DNA of 64,000 nt from Membranipora membranacea (taxonomy: Eukaryota > Bryozoa > Gymnolaemata > Cheilostomatida > Membraniporidae): assembly GCA_914767715.1 (NCBI GenBank), contig OU612068.1, forward strand, positions 13,020,001 through 13,084,000, written 5' to 3'. The notes beneath the pieces were generated by a model. That model was not told where the DNA came from, searched no databases, and saw only the letters and a program-made list of their open reading frames with translations. Below, one piece after another: positions 62,736 to 64,000 of this stretch. How positions within the stretch are numbered: position 1 is the stretch's first letter; each line of letters begins with the position of its first letter. A program made the position numbers and the translations under genes.

Positions 62736-63976
62736 TTTGTTTGTTTATTTATTTATCTATCTATTTATTTATTTATTTATTTATTTATTGAGGTAGGCTT
62801 GAAAGTATACAAATAACAGATAGTTAAAGGCAACTTGTTGCCTTTGTCAACTTTGTCAACTCAACGCTAAAACACTAAACCAACAACTGGACCTCCAAAC
62901 CTCTCTAGAAACAGTATCGACATGGTGCGATGAGTATAACATGGTGGCTAATGCAAAAAAGTCATCTATTATGCATCTGACTAACAAACATGCTCGATAC
63001 CAATTCCAACCACCAACTCTGAAGCTGAATGGAGAACAAATACCACCGACAACTAAGACTAGATTTCTAGGAATCACTATCGATCAGCATCTGTCTATCG
63101 AAGACCATGTAGACTCGATCCTGAAGAACGTCAGACCGCTAACCTATACCCTTCTTAACCTCAAACGCTCTGGCGTACCTCAGCGGTTACTCACGAGGTT
63201 CTACCTTACATGTATACGGCCTCGTATGACATATGGAAGCGTAGCCTGGTTCTGCATGATGACCGACCAACAGAAGAAACGAGTAATCCAGCTGGAAAAC
63301 TCTCACTGAAAATTATAGCCCCAGGCTGTGACGAGTATAGTGAAAGGATAGCCCTGCTAAACATCATACCACTAGACGAATATATTGACTCTATGTGCCA
63401 TCAACAAATCGACAAGATCAAGACACCTGGGCACTGCCTGCATCATTTACTACCTCAACCGAGTGCTCGCAGACCTAGTAGACATACAACGCGCCTCAAC
63501 ACCAGCTCACGAACTGAATTGAGAGGCAACACTTTACTCATGTGTTACAGCAATGCCGGATGTGTAAATTATAAAGTCTAAGGATTAATTTTTTTTTTTC
63601 TGTTTTTTATTTTCATGCCCAGGTTGCCTTCCTTACTTATATTGTGATGAAACCTCTAAAGGTCGCCTCTAATTTTTAGAAGATGATCATTGGTTCAGTA
63701 ATAAAGATTATATATTTGTAGCTGCGTGACAAGGCCAGTTGCTACATGGTTGGGAGTTTGCATGAGAGAAAATTTACCTTGGATAGGCTGTCCAGAGTGG
63801 ACATTTGACCCATCAGGGGAGAAGTTGTACGGCGCATCACTGGTTTGTGCCAGAGTTCCAGCGTGGATAGGCTTAAAGTCCGCACATGCCATGTCAGGAG
63901 CGCCACTAGGGTAGCTCTCCACCTCCCCAAACATCATGATCGTCAGAGTACCGAGAAAAGAGGCAATCCAGAACAT
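59008..63976 (-). CDS. Reeler-domain secreted or GPI-anchored protein
   Basis: Six exons join in phase to 231 residues: 63976-63778, 62037-61890, 61378-61277, 60760-60687, 59579-59517 and 59117-59008. Residues 1 to about 20 are a signal peptide. The Reeler domain runs from about 21 to 160: YPSGAPDMAC with its first cysteine, HSGQPIQVTIESPDGEGFKGFLM, DSGTKEKIGQF, NWTAPTEFTGTVCFK and the last cysteine in EGSCLTV. An acidic linker (DDSDLGDEDTDTN) follows, and the chain ends in a hydrophobic tail (VVSAFVMLLSAVPVIIKLANI) right at the stop, typical of a GPI-anchor signal; that is an inference. Single Reeler proteins of insects and molluscs are linked to defence and nodulation, while Reeler domains also occur in reelin, spondin and ferric reductases. 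Intron 1 (1.7 kb) contains a TTTA repeat and a reverse transcriptase fragment. The start lies 24 bp from the window end, so upstream leader sequence is not visible. Confidence 0.92.
59920..59988. repeat. GC-rich double hairpin in AT-rich intron
   Basis: Two stems lie next to each other in the Reeler intron between 60687 and 59579. GGCTCGGA (59920-59927) pairs with 59933-59940 around a 5-base loop. Then AGACTTT with CCCTCGCC (59945-59962) pairs with GGCGAGGG and AAAGTCT (59974-59988) around an 11-base loop. G+C content is far above the surrounding intron. Confidence 0.75.
62627..62789. repeat. Tetranucleotide microsatellite (TTTA)n
   Basis: About 40 units of TTTA with a few variants (TTCA, TTTG, CTAT) in Reeler intron 1, about 80 bp before the reverse transcriptase fragment. 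Confidence 0.96.
62872..63590 (+). pseudogene. 5'-truncated non-LTR reverse transcriptase, C-terminal part
   Basis: Only the region after the catalytic domain remains: STWCDEYNMVANAKKSS, FLGITIDQHLSIEDHV, LLTRFYLTCIRPRMTYGSVAW and LKIIAPGCDEYSERIALLNI, the usual LINE order of thumb and C-terminal segments. A one-base frameshift near 63300 splits it into two frames. It is inserted antisense in intron 1 of the Reeler gene. Its residues differ clearly from the element at 607-1870, so it is a different lineage. An AATAAAG tail-like sequence near 63700 may mark its 3' end. Confidence 0.88.
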
Positions 63977-64000
63977 TGTAGTCTTCTATGGAATCAATAG

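Overview
This window is nuclear DNA from an invertebrate animal. It has spliceosomal introns with GT-AG ends, AT-rich introns and spacers, non-LTR retrotransposon fragments, tRNA-derived SINEs, small inverted-repeat elements, and metazoan gene families (fibrinogen-domain lectins, a Cas/p130Cas scaffold, Integrator subunit 13, an SLC8 sodium-calcium exchanger, a Reeler-domain protein). The phylum cannot be fixed from the sequence alone. Gene models below were built by hand from splice sites, reading phase and family similarity.

Region 1 (1-15.3 kb) is an accessory, repeat-rich segment. It starts with a broken non-LTR reverse transcriptase (607-1870). A fibrinogen-related (FReD) lectin cluster follows: one dead copy (3084-4516), one intact four-exon gene (12077-13634), three exon relics and five copies of a shared flanking module. 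A 2.4 kb tetranucleotide array of about 599 TCAG units (5845-8240), a 5-bp repeat, an AAT repeat and a small inverted-repeat element (9307-9553) lie between them.

Region 2 (16.6-21.8 kb, minus strand) is an eight-exon gene for a 602-residue single-pass membrane protein that I do not recognise. A 123-bp inverted-repeat element has inserted exactly at its exon 5 splice donor, duplicating a 10-bp target that spans the exon-intron junction. The two donors that result predict membrane-bound and truncated secreted forms.

Region 3 (27.0-33.8 kb, minus) encodes a Cas-family adaptor: SH3, YxxP substrate region, serine-rich helical bundle and FAT-like C-terminal domain. About 4.2 kb separates it from the divergently transcribed Integrator subunit 13 gene (38.0-48.1 kb, plus, 15 exons, 679 residues), whose introns host a SINE with clear 12-bp target duplications, a second tRNA-related SINE and several inverted-repeat elements.

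Region 4 (49.0-58.0 kb, minus) is an SLC8-type Na+/Ca2+ exchanger with both alpha repeats and two Calx-beta domains, convergent with INTS13 and under 1 kb from it. Upstream on the same strand is a six-exon Reeler-domain gene (59.0-63.98 kb) with a signal peptide and a hydrophobic C-terminus; its first intron holds another reverse transcriptase fragment. The FReD and Reeler genes fit innate-defence or matrix roles; the other recognised genes are conserved housekeeping or signalling genes with no evident functional link to each other.
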